Positions 13,515 to 20,164 of a DNA stretch of 64,000 nt are shown one piece after another. The position numbers and the translations under genes are program-made. The notes under the pieces are model-generated. The model worked only from the letters and a program-made list of their open reading frames with translations. It was not told where the DNA came from and ran no database searches. Within the stretch, counting starts at the first letter, position 1. Each line of letters starts with the position of its first letter. Source of the stretch: Phymorhynchus buccinoides (Eukaryota > Mollusca > Gastropoda > Neogastropoda > Raphitomidae); the NCBI GenBank assembly GCA_017654935.2, contig CM065699.1, positions 7,118,847-7,182,846 of the forward strand. Direction: 5' to 3'.

Positions 13515-16500
13515 GACAAATACAACATTTACGATTTGGGCAGAGAATACAAGCACTACATGAAGTCACACTGCCACACAACTTTGCCTGATCTTAACTC
13601 AATGAGCGACTTAGCGGGATTTTTTGACCACCAGGGGGCATAACGCTCGAGTGGGGCTAATCCTCTATATTCTTAGTTGGGGATAAAGAAAGAGAGAGAG
13701 AGAGAGGGAGGAGTCCCACCCTCGCTCTCTCTCTCGCTACGCCCAAGTAAGAAAATCGCGTGATAAGCCCCTAGTGGATTGACTGCCCCCTGGCGGGCAA
13801 ATAAGCGCCATAAGTCGACAATTGAGTCACATACAAAATGACGTAGTTTCTCCCTCAGATCGCATTATTTTTTATCATTTTCTAAAAATCGCCCCAAATC
13901 CCATTTCTGCCACCAGGTGGTGTCGTGGCTGCAGTACGCCATGCTGTGCAGCGACAAAGATCTGGAACACGCCGTGCGTCACTACGTGGAGCTGAACTTT
14001 GAGCACGTGTCGCTCAGCGAGGATTTCCTCACCATGCGCAGGGATTTGCTAGAGGAGCTGCTGCAGCGCCCACAGCTACTGGTCCACAGCGAGTTTGCCC
14101 TGTTCACTTCGCTGCAGAGCTGGTTTCTCCATAGCTTGGGTCAGTGTCTGTGTTTGACTCTGTCTGTCTTCCTATTCCTCTCTCTGTTTCTATAATTGCT
14201 ACCCAAGGCTACTGGTCCACAGCGAGTTTGCCCTGTTCACTTCGCTGCAGAGCTGGTTTCTCCATAGCTTGGGTCAGTGTGTGTGTCTGTATTTGACTCT
14301 CTGTCTGTCTTCCTATTCCTCTCTGTTTCTATAATTGCTACTGCTGCAATGCCCAAGGCTACTGGTCCACAGCGAGTTTGCTCTGTTCACTTCGCTGCAG
14401 AGCTGGTTTCTCCATACCTTGGGTCAGTGTATGTGTGTGTCTGTATTTGACTCTCTGTCTTCCTGTTCCTCTATCTGTTTATAATTGCTACTGCTGCAGT
14501 GTCCAAGGCTACTGGTCCACAGCGAGTTTGCCCTGTTCACTTCGCTGCAGAGCTGGTTTCTCCATACCTTGGGTCAGTGTATGTGTGTGTCTGTATTTGA
14601 CTCTCTGTCTTCCTGTTCCTCTATCTGTTTATAATTGCTACTGCTGCAGTGTCCAAGGCTACTGGTCCACAGCGAGTTTGCCCTGTTCACTTCGCTGCAG
14701 AGCTGGTTTCTCCATACCTTGGGTCAGTGTATGTGTGTGTCTGTATTTGACTCTCTGTCTTCCTGTTCCTCTATCTGTTTATAATTGCTACTGCTGCAGT
14801 GTCCAAGGCTACTGGTCCACAGCGAGTTTGCTCTGTTCACTTCGCTGCAGAGCTGGTTTCTCCATACTTTGGGTCAGTGTCTGTGTGTCTGTATTTGACT
14901 CTCTGTCTTCCTTTTCCTCTCTGTTTCTATAATTGCTACTGCTGCAATGTCCAAGGCTACTGGTCCACAGCGAGTTTACTTCGCTGAAGAGCTGGTTTCT
15001 GCACAGTTTTGGTAAGTCTGGTATTTGTCTCCTCTCAGACTCTTTCCACCTCGCTAAGAACTGGTTCCTTCTTACTGTAGCTTTGATCAGTGTGTCTTTG
15101 TGTCTTTCTCTCTGTGTATCTGTCTGTCTGCCTCCCTCTCCTCTGTTTCTGGAAGTATACTCTTCTGCATTCTCAGATTTTTAAAATTATTTGTGCTCAT
15201 ATTAATGGGAGAAAAATAGTCAATATCGTCGATGAAATTCAAAAACCTCATATCCCAATTTTGGTAGTTTTCAGAAAAATGGAAAAAAATGTTTTAAAAA
15301 TGAACTGCGTAGACCACAATTGATTAACTATGATGAATATGTTGTTCCAGACATTGCGAGTTCAGTCCTGCATTTTGTTAAAATTACTTTTTAAAAAACA
15401 TTTTGACTTGAAAAGAACGAAGATACAAGGTTTTTGTCCTTGGGACTTACGAGTTTTTCTTCTATTTTCACCACCTCATTTTCCCCAGATAGAAAGTCGT
15501 TAGAGATACAAGCTTTTGGTGGAAGGTGGCAGGAAAAATTAGAGAGCTGACTATGTATCTAACTAAAAAAAAAAAAAAATCAAGATACAAGGTTTTTGAA
15601 TTTCACCGACGATATGTTAGTTGATATAAAAAGCAGCAGATTCTTAAAATTAGCCACAGTTCCTATTAAGAGTCCTACATTCATTGTTTCATTTTGTTTT
15701 TTATACATTTCTTCTGACTCAATGTTCCCATAATTCTTGCACTTAGCTTAAAGAAGAACTTTCTTTTTTTCTTCAGGTTTTTCAACGACGGAAGAGTTGT
15801 TAGGAAGCAGAGCGCACGAAGATCCTCACTGCAGTTTCTCCACCGACCCTCTCCATAAGAGCTCCTGCTACTGCGTGGAGAGGAGCGCTTATCAGCGCTT
15901 GATGTTGCACGTCCGTCTGTCCTTCATGAAGCGGCAACACCTGCAGGTGGTGTGCTCCGACCCCCTGGTTGCTTACTACACACAGCTGCCGTTCTCACAG
16001 CACCAGACAGGGGGGTGTCATGTGTGCGTTTGTTCCCGGTGCAAGAACAGTTCAGGTAGCAGCTGTGATCATGATGACTCCATTGTTATGGAGAGTGATG
16101 TGAACGATGATCAGGGTGTGAATTCTGACCCGAGACATTGTCGCAGAGGTTTGTGTCAAGGCAGCAGCGATTCAGTTGGTGTTCATCAGAGGCACAAAAT
16201 TGTGGACTGTGTTCTTACCGGGGTTGAACAAAACGGTGAATATCACGCTGGATCGGGGTCCGGTGACTCGACAAATATGCCACTGGCGACGTTAGCAGGA
16301 GGTGAAAATTTGCATCACAGAAACACAGACTGTTACCAACGCAGTGAAGTGTTGTCCATTGAACCATCGCCTGGCATGCATTGGCCCTTTTCCATCACTG
16401 CGCTGTTACCAAGGAACTACACCTGCGATGACTGGAGCACACGCCTTACCATTGAAGATTTCTACGCCTTTCCCCACTACGGCTCCCAGTCCTATTTCTT

Positions 16501-16996
16501 CTCCACCCCGGCCCACGCCATCCTGTCATCATCATCATCATCATCGAGCCAGAACCTGGAAGATTCCGAGGACGGTTCGGTACTGGAATGGCAGGCCGAT
16601 CTCTACCCGCGAGGGGTTCGCTTCCCCCGCGCCAAAATGATCGGCATCCCCAAAAGTCACGACATCGACGAGAGCTGTAAGGATGTGTTCCGCCTGGCGC
16701 TGAATTCCAAGACGCACCACCACAAGCCGTGCCGCGTGGAGGTGTCCGTGCTGGCTATGGCGTCCGGGTTGTTCGAACAGATGGAACATGTGGAGACGGT
16801 CACTCACAGGACATGCATCTTCGACGAGCGACACACGGTGCACAACATCGACGGGGTGGTGCCCTTCATGGAGCTGAACGCGCCCTGGTCCAAGTACCTG
16901 ACCGCCAGCAGCGTGTGTCCCGCGAAGAAGCGCTCCTCTCTCAAACTGATGGTCATCATCAAGCCTGCAGCTGGTAGTGGTGCCCAAAACGCTTAG
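935..16996 (+). CDS. BTBD17-like: BTBD17-like BTB/BACK domain protein, five coding exons
   Basis: Joined exons 935-1081, 2626-2766, 12094-12261, 13917-14139 and 15777-16996 give about 632 codons with no internal stop; junction phases are 0, 0, 0 and 1. Residues about 30-140 form a BTB/POZ domain (ELCDVQL, then [18 protein letters not shown], then FGEFLQYMY). Residues about 150-240 match a BACK domain ([18 protein letters not shown]). Residues about 425-625 match the C-terminal region specific to BTBD17 relatives, including DWSTRL, a YPRGVRF block and a final [14 protein letters not shown]17 relatives are poorly characterised; BTB/BACK proteins often act as protein-interaction or cullin-3 adaptor modules, but no kelch repeats are present here. 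Differences from vertebrate BTBD17: a Cys/His-rich, acidic insert at about 305-420 and an eight-Ser run from TCA triplets (16525-16548). No signal peptide is visible; the frame is open upstream of the ATG to an acceptor at 907, so an earlier exon may supply the N-terminus. Introns 2 and 3 hold exon-derived arrays. Confidence 0.85.
1202..1447. mobile_element. TTAA-flanked MITE, family A copy 1 (piggyBac-like ends)
   Basis: The element begins TTAACCCTTTCACTGCCA and ends TTGGCGGTGAAAGGGTTAA, so the termini are inverted and bounded by TTAA. A TTAA target with CCCTTT-type ends fits a piggyBac-derived non-autonomous element. It lies in intron 1. Related copies are at 2162-2459 (inverted) and 22099-22351. 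Confidence 0.75.
1493..1515 (+). repeat. Poly-G run (23 G)
   Basis: An uninterrupted homopolymer in intron 1, preceded by a T run. Its length is probably unreliable in the assembly. Confidence 0.9.
1584..2142 (+). mobile_element. MITE family B, CAGGGATGTGAGAG ends, copy 1
   Basis: Terminal inverted repeats are perfect for 14 bp (CAGGGATGTGAGAG / CTCTCACATCCCTG). The hexamer CATTTA occurs immediately outside both ends and looks like a target-site duplication. There is no coding potential, so the element is non-autonomous. A diverged copy in opposite orientation occupies about 63257-63807. The CAGGG end resembles hAT elements, but those make 8-bp duplications, so the superfamily is left open. 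Confidence 0.75.
2162..2459. mobile_element. TTAA-flanked MITE, family A copy 2, with internal 33-bp repeats
   Basis: It is bounded by TTAA, with TTAACCCTCTCA at the left and TGGCAGTGAAAGGGTTAA at the right, inverted relative to copy 1. Inside, a 33-bp unit (starting gataggcctaatgttatac) is repeated three times at about 2268-2369. The corresponding internal segment in the copy at 22.1 kb is single, so the triplication is specific to this copy. Confidence 0.75.
2626..2766 (+). CDS. BTBD17-like: BTBD17-like gene, exon 2 (BTB core)
   Basis: The acceptor is CTCCAG|GTGGGG and the donor GAG|GTCAGT; 47 codons, phase 0 at both ends. It encodes the [21 protein letters not shown] helix pair and the loop that ends in EEPECVE. 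The intron that follows is about 9.3 kb, inflated by a LINE tail, a minisatellite, a DIRS element and a LINE, and ends at one of 16 near-identical acceptors. Confidence 0.85.
2821..3330 (-). mobile_element. LINE 3' tail with ATT repeats and CA-rich 3' UTR
   Basis: On the minus strand the sequence ends in a GCGCTATATAAGTG segment followed by (ATT)n, identical in design to the 3' end of the LINE at 8708-10395. Only the CA-rich 3' UTR and tail are present, so this is a strongly 5'-truncated copy. It includes poly-C at about 3188-3202 and a (CA)n tract at 3279-3302. It lies just inside intron 2, about 55 bp past the exon 2 donor. Confidence 0.7.
3448..3610. repeat. Dispersed repeat F, copy 1
   Basis: This segment of about 165 bp, with the landmarks aagactccaggga, cacttgaacactatgg and ccccaccacgtg, recurs at 22601-22760 and 41017-41210, with a fragment at 40613-40666. 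There is no ORF and no clear terminal inverted repeat. It may be a SINE-like or MITE-derived repeat. Confidence 0.6.
3611..4339. other. Intron 2 unique sequence
   Basis: AT-rich intronic DNA. The piece near 3868-3925 (gacgccaagtagcccaacgcc, then gtgctgaataaagaaccagagtgtggaggtcagt) resembles the 3' end of exon 2 with its donor at 2700-2772 and looks like a decayed duplicate of exon 2. Nothing else is recognised. Confidence 0.5.
4340..4745 (-). pseudogene. Decayed LINE reverse transcriptase fragment (YAGD)
   Basis: On the minus strand the frame reads [19 protein letters not shown], then LLLKFG and [10 protein letters not shown], the palm region of a LINE reverse transcriptase; the normal Y-A-D-D catalytic box has become Y-A-G-D. 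Further downstream, a shifted frame resembles the usual W-L-T-N-D segment that follows. In-frame stops and a frameshift show that it is dead. It is an older insertion than the adjacent minisatellite. Confidence 0.6.
4785..5371 (+). repeat. Minisatellite, 54-72 bp units, block 1
   Basis: Nine units share ttctaaggcatgtggatag, then tctgtatagtacatgtactc, then a variable (GAT)n tract. The unit length varies with the triplet number. The same array continues at 8550-8707 and 10396-10676, so two transposon insertions have split it. The 14-bp core agtacatgtactcg is shared with the functional exon 3. Confidence 0.9.
5372..5649. mobile_element. Palindromic element with ~83-bp inverted arms, related to DIRS ends
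   Basis: The left arm begins ttataaagttaatcgaggct and the right arm is its near-perfect reverse complement ending agcctcgtttaactttataa. The centre holds gtgaaaacgtgagatgcgcg, also present (inverted) in the right terminal repeat of the adjacent DIRS element. Each arm carries TTCAGGTAAGCC, a combined acceptor-like and consensus donor-like motif, so a donor motif is read outward on both strands. It is either a solo terminal-repeat structure or a separate foldback element beside the DIRS copy. Confidence 0.65.
5839..7147 (-). pseudogene. DIRS reverse transcriptase with recombinase remnant, broken
   Basis: The N-terminal part (7147-6626) contains [14 protein letters not shown] and [20 protein letters not shown], the RT fingers. 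A frameshift near 6640 leads into a second frame with [34 protein letters not shown] and the catalytic FLDDSLL box, then YLGVIID. After ASFPAV the RNase H domain is almost absent; the sequence jumps to [11 protein letters not shown] and [10 protein letters not shown]. After DAFSLSW a further deletion and frame change lead to the last residues of a tyrosine recombinase, including the presumed nucleophilic Tyr in FSRFYHK. RT catalytic residues are intact, but the reading frame is broken. Confidence 0.75.
7078..8142 (-). pseudogene. DIRS gag-like protein, frameshifted
   Basis: The first part (8142-7630, from [11 protein letters not shown]) is acidic and Glu/Asp-rich and includes [20 protein letters not shown] and [11 protein letters not shown]. 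The frame shifts near 7600-7630 and continues to 7078 with [19 protein letters not shown] and a basic Gly/Arg/His-rich C-terminus. An acidic N-terminal part followed by a helical part and a basic tail is the usual layout of DIRS gag. The longer upstream ORF (to 8343) starts in the leader; the Met at 8142 is the likelier start. Confidence 0.6.
8550..8707 (+). repeat. Minisatellite, block 2
   Basis: Two full units and one interrupted unit of the 4.8-kb minisatellite resume right after the DIRS end and stop at agtacat, where the LINE is inserted. Confidence 0.9.
8708..10395 (-). mobile_element. 5'-truncated LINE (CR1/L2-like) inserted in the minisatellite
   Basis: Read on the minus strand: a partial RT domain starting at [12 protein letters not shown] (about 10300), the [10 protein letters not shown] box (about 10140), YADDTQL (about 10035), and the C-terminal [12 protein letters not shown] and [10 protein letters not shown] blocks to a stop at 9191. 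It then has a CA-rich 3' UTR and a GCGCTATATAAATATCC segment with an (ATT)n tail at the left end. One frameshift lies near 10195 between [11 protein letters not shown] and the GVPQGS frame. Truncation inside RT and the tail identify normal target-primed insertion. The flanks are agtacat and atgtactcg, rejoining the minisatellite unit. Confidence 0.85.
9191..10160 (-). pseudogene. LINE reverse transcriptase, C-terminal 310+ codons
   Basis: A long uninterrupted minus-strand frame includes [11 protein letters not shown], the YADDTQL catalytic box and the post-RT segment with [20 protein letters not shown] and [20 protein letters not shown]. Both catalytic aspartates are intact and no stop interrupts about 310 codons, so the insertion is fairly young. 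It lacks the endonuclease and N-terminal RT and cannot be functional. Confidence 0.8.
10396..10676 (+). repeat. Minisatellite, block 3
   Basis: Four units of the same minisatellite follow the LINE. The last one runs through (GAT)n directly into the first exon 3 acceptor copy at 10684, showing that the two arrays are continuous. Confidence 0.9.
10677..12093 (+). repeat. Tandem array of exon 3 5' ends with acceptors (15 extra copies)
   Basis: Exon-like starts occur at 10684, 10779, 10880, 10946, 11021, 11119, 11214, 11306, 11407, 11502, 11606, 11701, 11793, 11894 and 11996, before the complete exon at 12094. Nearly every copy has TGTTCACAG, then GTGTTTGGAGAATT, and most carry the first 46-48 exon bases to ATTCATCTGA before passing into (GAT)n; the copies at 10880 and 10946 are shorter. 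Spacing is mostly 92-104 bp (66 and 75 for the two short steps). A three-unit block (spacings 95, 92, 101) occurs twice, 11119-11407 and 11606-11894, indicating a higher-order duplication. Confidence 0.9.
12094..12261 (+). CDS. BTBD17-like: BTBD17-like gene, exon 3 (end of BTB)
   Basis: This is the only complete copy of the exon: acceptor TGTTCACAG|GTGTTT, 56 codons in phase 0, donor CTTAAG|GTATGT. It encodes [15 protein letters not shown], then the last BTB helices through [12 protein letters not shown] to VDLPDLK. The 5' third is copied 15 times immediately upstream and the 3' half 10 times immediately downstream. The complete copy differs slightly from the arrays (TACTCG against TACACG; GAACTG against GATCTG), which helps identify it. 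Confidence 0.85.
12262..13606 (+). repeat. Tandem array of exon 3 3' ends with donors (10 extra copies)
   Basis: Units begin at 12311, 12444, 12577, 12710, 12843, 12976, 13107, 13240, 13373 and 13515, spaced 133 bp (131 and 142 at the exceptions). Each carries GACAAATACA through the last exon codons; the first nine end in CTTAAG|GTATG, and the last has lost the GT. Introns between them end in (ATC)n. The copies read DLGREC where the complete exon reads ELGREC. Units 5-7 and 8-10 (counting the real exon as 1) share the same ordered variants, so a three-unit block was duplicated. Confidence 0.9.
13607..13822. mobile_element. Short inverted-repeat element with (GA)n core
   Basis: The left part (gacttagcgggattttttga, then ccaccagggggca) matches the reverse complement of the right part (tgccccctggcgggcaaata, then taagtc), with mismatches. 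The core is (GA)n at 13690-13708 and a CT-rich complement at 13719-13733, so the whole segment can fold back. It terminates the exon 3 donor array. Confidence 0.5.
13917..14139 (+). CDS. BTBD17-like: BTBD17-like gene, exon 4 (BACK domain)
   Basis: The acceptor is CCACCAG|GTGGTG and the donor CTTGG|GTCAGTG; 223 bases, so it ends one base into a codon and joins exon 5 in the correct frame. It encodes [18 protein letters not shown] and further BACK helices to SWFLHSLG. The last 64 bases plus the donor are repeated downstream with a period of about 150 bp, giving several alternative donors. Confidence 0.85.
14140..15120 (+). repeat. Tandem array of exon 4 3' ends with donors (6 extra copies)
   Basis: The unit starting CTACTGGTCCACAGCGAG occurs at 14076 (in the exon), 14209, 14359, 14509, 14659, 14809 and 14957; the main period is 150 bp. 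Most copies end in TTGG|GTCAGTG; the last has a stronger TTTTG|GTAAGT donor at 15012. From the third onward most copies are preceded by ctactgctgca(g/a), an acceptor-like site, giving a potential 73-base cassette. A decayed further copy is at about 15040-15120. Confidence 0.85.
15223..15615. mobile_element. MITE family D, copy 1
   Basis: The ends are inverted: atatcgtcgatgaaattcaa and ttgaatttcaccgacgatat. The interior holds attgattaactatgatgaat and ctgactatgtatctaact. There is no coding capacity. Copies of nearly the same length lie at 19008-19408 and 22870-23282, with a partial one at 25371-25628. This copy lies in intron 4, shortly before exon 5. Confidence 0.75.
15777..16996 (+). CDS. BTBD17-like: BTBD17-like gene, terminal coding exon
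   Basis: The acceptor follows a strong pyrimidine tract (TTTTTTTCTTCAG, ending at 15776). The frame continues from exon 4 and stays open for 406 codons to TAG at 16994-16996. GC content is visibly higher than in flanking DNA, especially after 16500, as expected for coding sequence. The first part completes BACK ([20 protein letters not shown] region), the middle is a low-complexity, Cys/His- and Asp-rich linker (CHVCVCSRC at about residue 305), and the end is the conserved C-terminal domain. The Ser tract at 16525-16548 derives from the same TCA/ATC triplet that expands in intron 3. Confidence 0.88.
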
Positions 16997-17162
16997 CTTG
17001 TTGTAAACGCCTGGTTCCCAGCTTGAAGCCACGTTTCACTGGTATCCGTTCCCCCGAAGACAGAGTGTGGCTGCCCACGTGGCAGGGTAATCAAAAATGG
17101 TCACACACTTATGAATTTTCCTAAATATCTTGCCAGCCTCCCCCTTGCCCTTGGTTAAAATC

Positions 17163-17243
17163 ATTAAATATCTGTGTTTCTGTGTGCTCTTTTGCATTAA
17201 ACAAAAGTGTGTTGTTTGTGGGTCTTTTTGTCTGTCTGTCTTA
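17163..17243 (+). promoter_or_regulatory. Candidate polyadenylation region of the BTBD17-like gene
   Basis: ATTAAA hexamers occur at 17163 and 17196, and the second is followed by GT-rich sequence (gtgtgttgtttgtgggtctttt, 17208-17229) like a downstream element. This would give a 3' UTR of about 220 bases. It is not proven; a longer UTR is possible. Confidence 0.35.
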
Positions 17244-17967
17244 CAGGCCTGCCAACCTTTCCGCTCAAACATTTCTTCCGCCCTTCCAGTTCCACTCAAG
17301 TCCATAAAATTCTGCTTTCAAAACTTTTAAAAAAAGGGTTTTTTTAACACACAAATTCATCGTCTTATATACAGAGCAGCACAGCTGCTGTGCATATAAC
17401 CGACTTTCCAGTTTCTGTTCGCACACTTCCGTCAAGATGGTGATCGACACATCGATGTATGTGAGACTCTGGGGAGAAAAGAAAGAGAATAGACCAATAT
17501 TTCTGCCAAGATTACATGGAAAAGTATCTGTGCATTCAAGAAAGTGTGCATCATGCTAGATGTATGATGTGCTCACTACACTTAAAAGTCTCCTATGGAG
17601 GGTGTCAAGACATCAAATGCCACATTATTTCTCATCGTATTATAGAAACTGCAAACTCCCAGACTTCGTCTTCCACCGTTACAGACTTTTTCTAGCCTAC
17701 AGAAGGAAGAGAACAAAGATTAACTTAAATTTATTATCTTCCTTCCAACAAACCAAACGCATCTATTGTGCTAGGAATAGTTGTGACACTAACAGACAAG
17801 ACTAGTTTTAAACAAGACAAGTTCACAAGGATGAAAATTGCTTGCTTCAAATTATGTTTTATGCGCGAAAGGTAAGATGCTGCATCAAAATTCCTCTTAG
17901 CTCCCAAAAATTCCTCTTTCCTGCTACAAATATTCCTCTTTGGTCTGTTGGGGGGTTGGCAGGTCTG
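17244..17967. mobile_element. MITE family with CAGRCCTGCCAACC ends, copy 1
   Basis: Ends CAGGCCTGCCAACC and GGTTGGCAGGTCTG are inverted. The interior matches the longer copy at 20165-21207 over most of its length (for example gcagcacagctgctgtg and aagatggtgatcg). The ends resemble hAT-type termini. No transposase frame is seen. Confidence 0.7.
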
Positions 17968-19007
17968 CTCTTATATACTGTTTTGCCCGTTTGCATATTG
18001 ATGCATGTTAGCCTAAGAAAGAAATGCAACAGGGTTTGAGGGGGGTGGGGGAGTGTTGGAGAGATACTAAGCAGCGTTGCACTGTGGGAAAAAACCACCT
18101 ATACTTTTGTGTTCATGTTTGTTTTTGTGAAAAACTGCAGGACTTTTCTAAATTTAGGTTGATTTCTTCAATGTATCTTTTCCAATCTCTCATGTTATAA
18201 TATGGGCCCTTTGGTGTGCTGCTTAAAGCTTTCTGTGGCAAGATGTATATCCCACAGCTGTTCCACCCCATACAAAATCAAGCTATTTAGTTAAAAGACT
18301 GAATTTAGAAATCTTAGATAAAAACTGCACCAAGCTTTTGCTTGTAGAAATATTTGGGCTGTATGTTCTTCATTGTATTTGTAATATATTTCTTCCATCC
18401 GATTGATGGTAAAAACTTATTTGTTCAGCAGTATCATACAACATATTTAGTAGAAAATGTTCTTGAATAAAACACAAACATAAATAAAATTGCCCATCTA
18501 GCAATGTCCACTGAATATAAGTAATTTTGACACATACTACAACATATTCGTGATTGTAATTTATGAAAAGCAACTTATGGTAAAGTAAAGTTGGCTTGAA
18601 ACAACTTATGAAAATATAGATAAACTAAATGTTCCTTCCGAAACAGCTGTGATCCTGCTTCTAGTCCTAGTGGTTATTATCAATGTCACTTCTCAGTAAT
18701 TGTAAATGAAAATGTATTTCTTAAATTTAACTTCTTTTTTTTCAATTTGGCAAGAGCAATCTATGCAACACCATTAGAATGTATGCAAATTCGATTACAG
18801 CTACATTGTCGATTATAACTCTTGTGTTTATAATGTTAATATTTTGTCTGATATTTTTGCTGAACGTTTATACATTGTTTCTTTTGTTATTGTTGTTGTT
18901 CAATTTTTTTTTTTTCTTTTTGTTAGCAATTGGCACAGGGAGTTATTTCATGCGTTATTTGAGTGATGTTTTTTATTTGTTAGTAGAAAGATTTGCCCGA
19001 ATCTGCA
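17968..19007. other. Intergenic AT-rich DNA, nothing recognised
   Basis: T/G-rich on the + strand, with poly-T near 18905-18920 and AATAAA near 18467. No ORF with family features and no clear repeat structure. Confidence 0.5.
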
Positions 19008-19408
19008 TATTGTCGGTGAAATTTAAAAAAAAAAATTGGTAGTTTTGAGAAGAAAAAAAAAAGACTGTTTTAAAAATTAACCGCGTTGACCACAATTGAT
19101 TAACTATGATGAATATGTTGTTCAAGACATTGCGAGTTTTGTCCTGCATTTCGTTAAAATTACTTTTTAAAAACAATTTTAGACTTAAAAAGAACAAAGA
19201 TACAAGGTTTTTGTCCTTAACTAGATCTGAATTTGGAACTTAAAAGTTTTTCTTCTATTTTCGCAACCTCATTTACCCCAGATAGAAAGTCGTTAGAGAT
19301 ACGAGCTTTTGGTGGAAGGTGGCGGGAACAATTAGAGAGCTAACTATGTATCTAACTCAAAAACACCCCAAATCAAGATACAAGGTTTTTGAATTTCACC
19401 GACGATGT
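19008..19408. mobile_element. MITE family D, copy 2
   Basis: The ends attgtcggtgaaattt and gaatttcaccgacgat are inverted. The internal order is the same as in copy 1, with high similarity and small indels. Confidence 0.75.
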
Positions 19409-19612
19409 GCATTCTTGTTTTAAAGTAGCATGGCCAGTATCATTTGCTTCCAGGGGAGTGTGGTTGTTTTGTTGCTGTTAGATTATTGTTATTTACACAT
19501 GCATTCTTCTGTCAAGAGTTCATTTGCGTACATTCTGATTCTGTTAAGACTTTTTTGGGGGGCCAGGCTAATGTTTCTGCAGTAAAGCTTGTTAAGAAAA
19601 ATGAGAATTGAT

Positions 19613-19930
19613 TACTGTATTTTTCGGATCATTAGGTGCTGCTGTGTATTAGGCGAATAGGGCAATTTTCAAGAAAATTTTAAAAAAATTAAACAAAACG
19701 GCACCCTCGTTTATAAGGCACCTCACGAAAGAAAGTCAAACTTTGAAGCCTGTACGTGTCCTGTAAATGCTTACCAACCGCCATTATTGCTGTCATAAAC
19801 CAGAGTTGGCTCCCCTTTCAAATAATCAAGCTTCCGTTTGAGCTGCTTCCTGTTGTTGTGTTTGGACAATTCTCCGCGAAAATTGATAGATACGGTATCT
19901 CGGACAATAATAGTGAAAATTACAGTATAC
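19613..19930. mobile_element. Possible MITE with TACTGTATTTTTC ends
   Basis: The left end tactgtatttttcggatcat and the right end gtgaaaattacagtat are roughly inverted, and a tacggtatctcgg block lies inside. Similar TACTGTATTTTTCGG termini are common in dispersed animal repeats. Weakly supported. Confidence 0.35.
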
Positions 19931-20164
19931 ATCGAAGCAGGTGTTTGTAAATCACGTCCTTTAAAAGATGATCAAGGAATGGGTTAAGGATGCAAGATAA
20001 GTTCATTTTTGTTGTCTGTTTTATCATTATATTTTAGTTTGTTTTTCAAGACATTCCATTCATAAGCCATGTGGGGGAAGCTTGTCCTTTGTGTGATCAG
20101 GCATATCAGACATACCAATATTAATTAGATATGACTGAATGGTGTGGGTGTTTTTTTCTCTTCT

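Noticed and set aside
10677..13606. A CRISPR-like repeat-spacer array
   Set aside because: Repeats contain exon and splice-site sequence, spacers are simple triplets, and the genome is clearly eukaryotic.
17560..17805. Small frame with basic composition
   Set aside because: Lies inside the CAGRCCTGCC MITE and is not preserved in its second copy.
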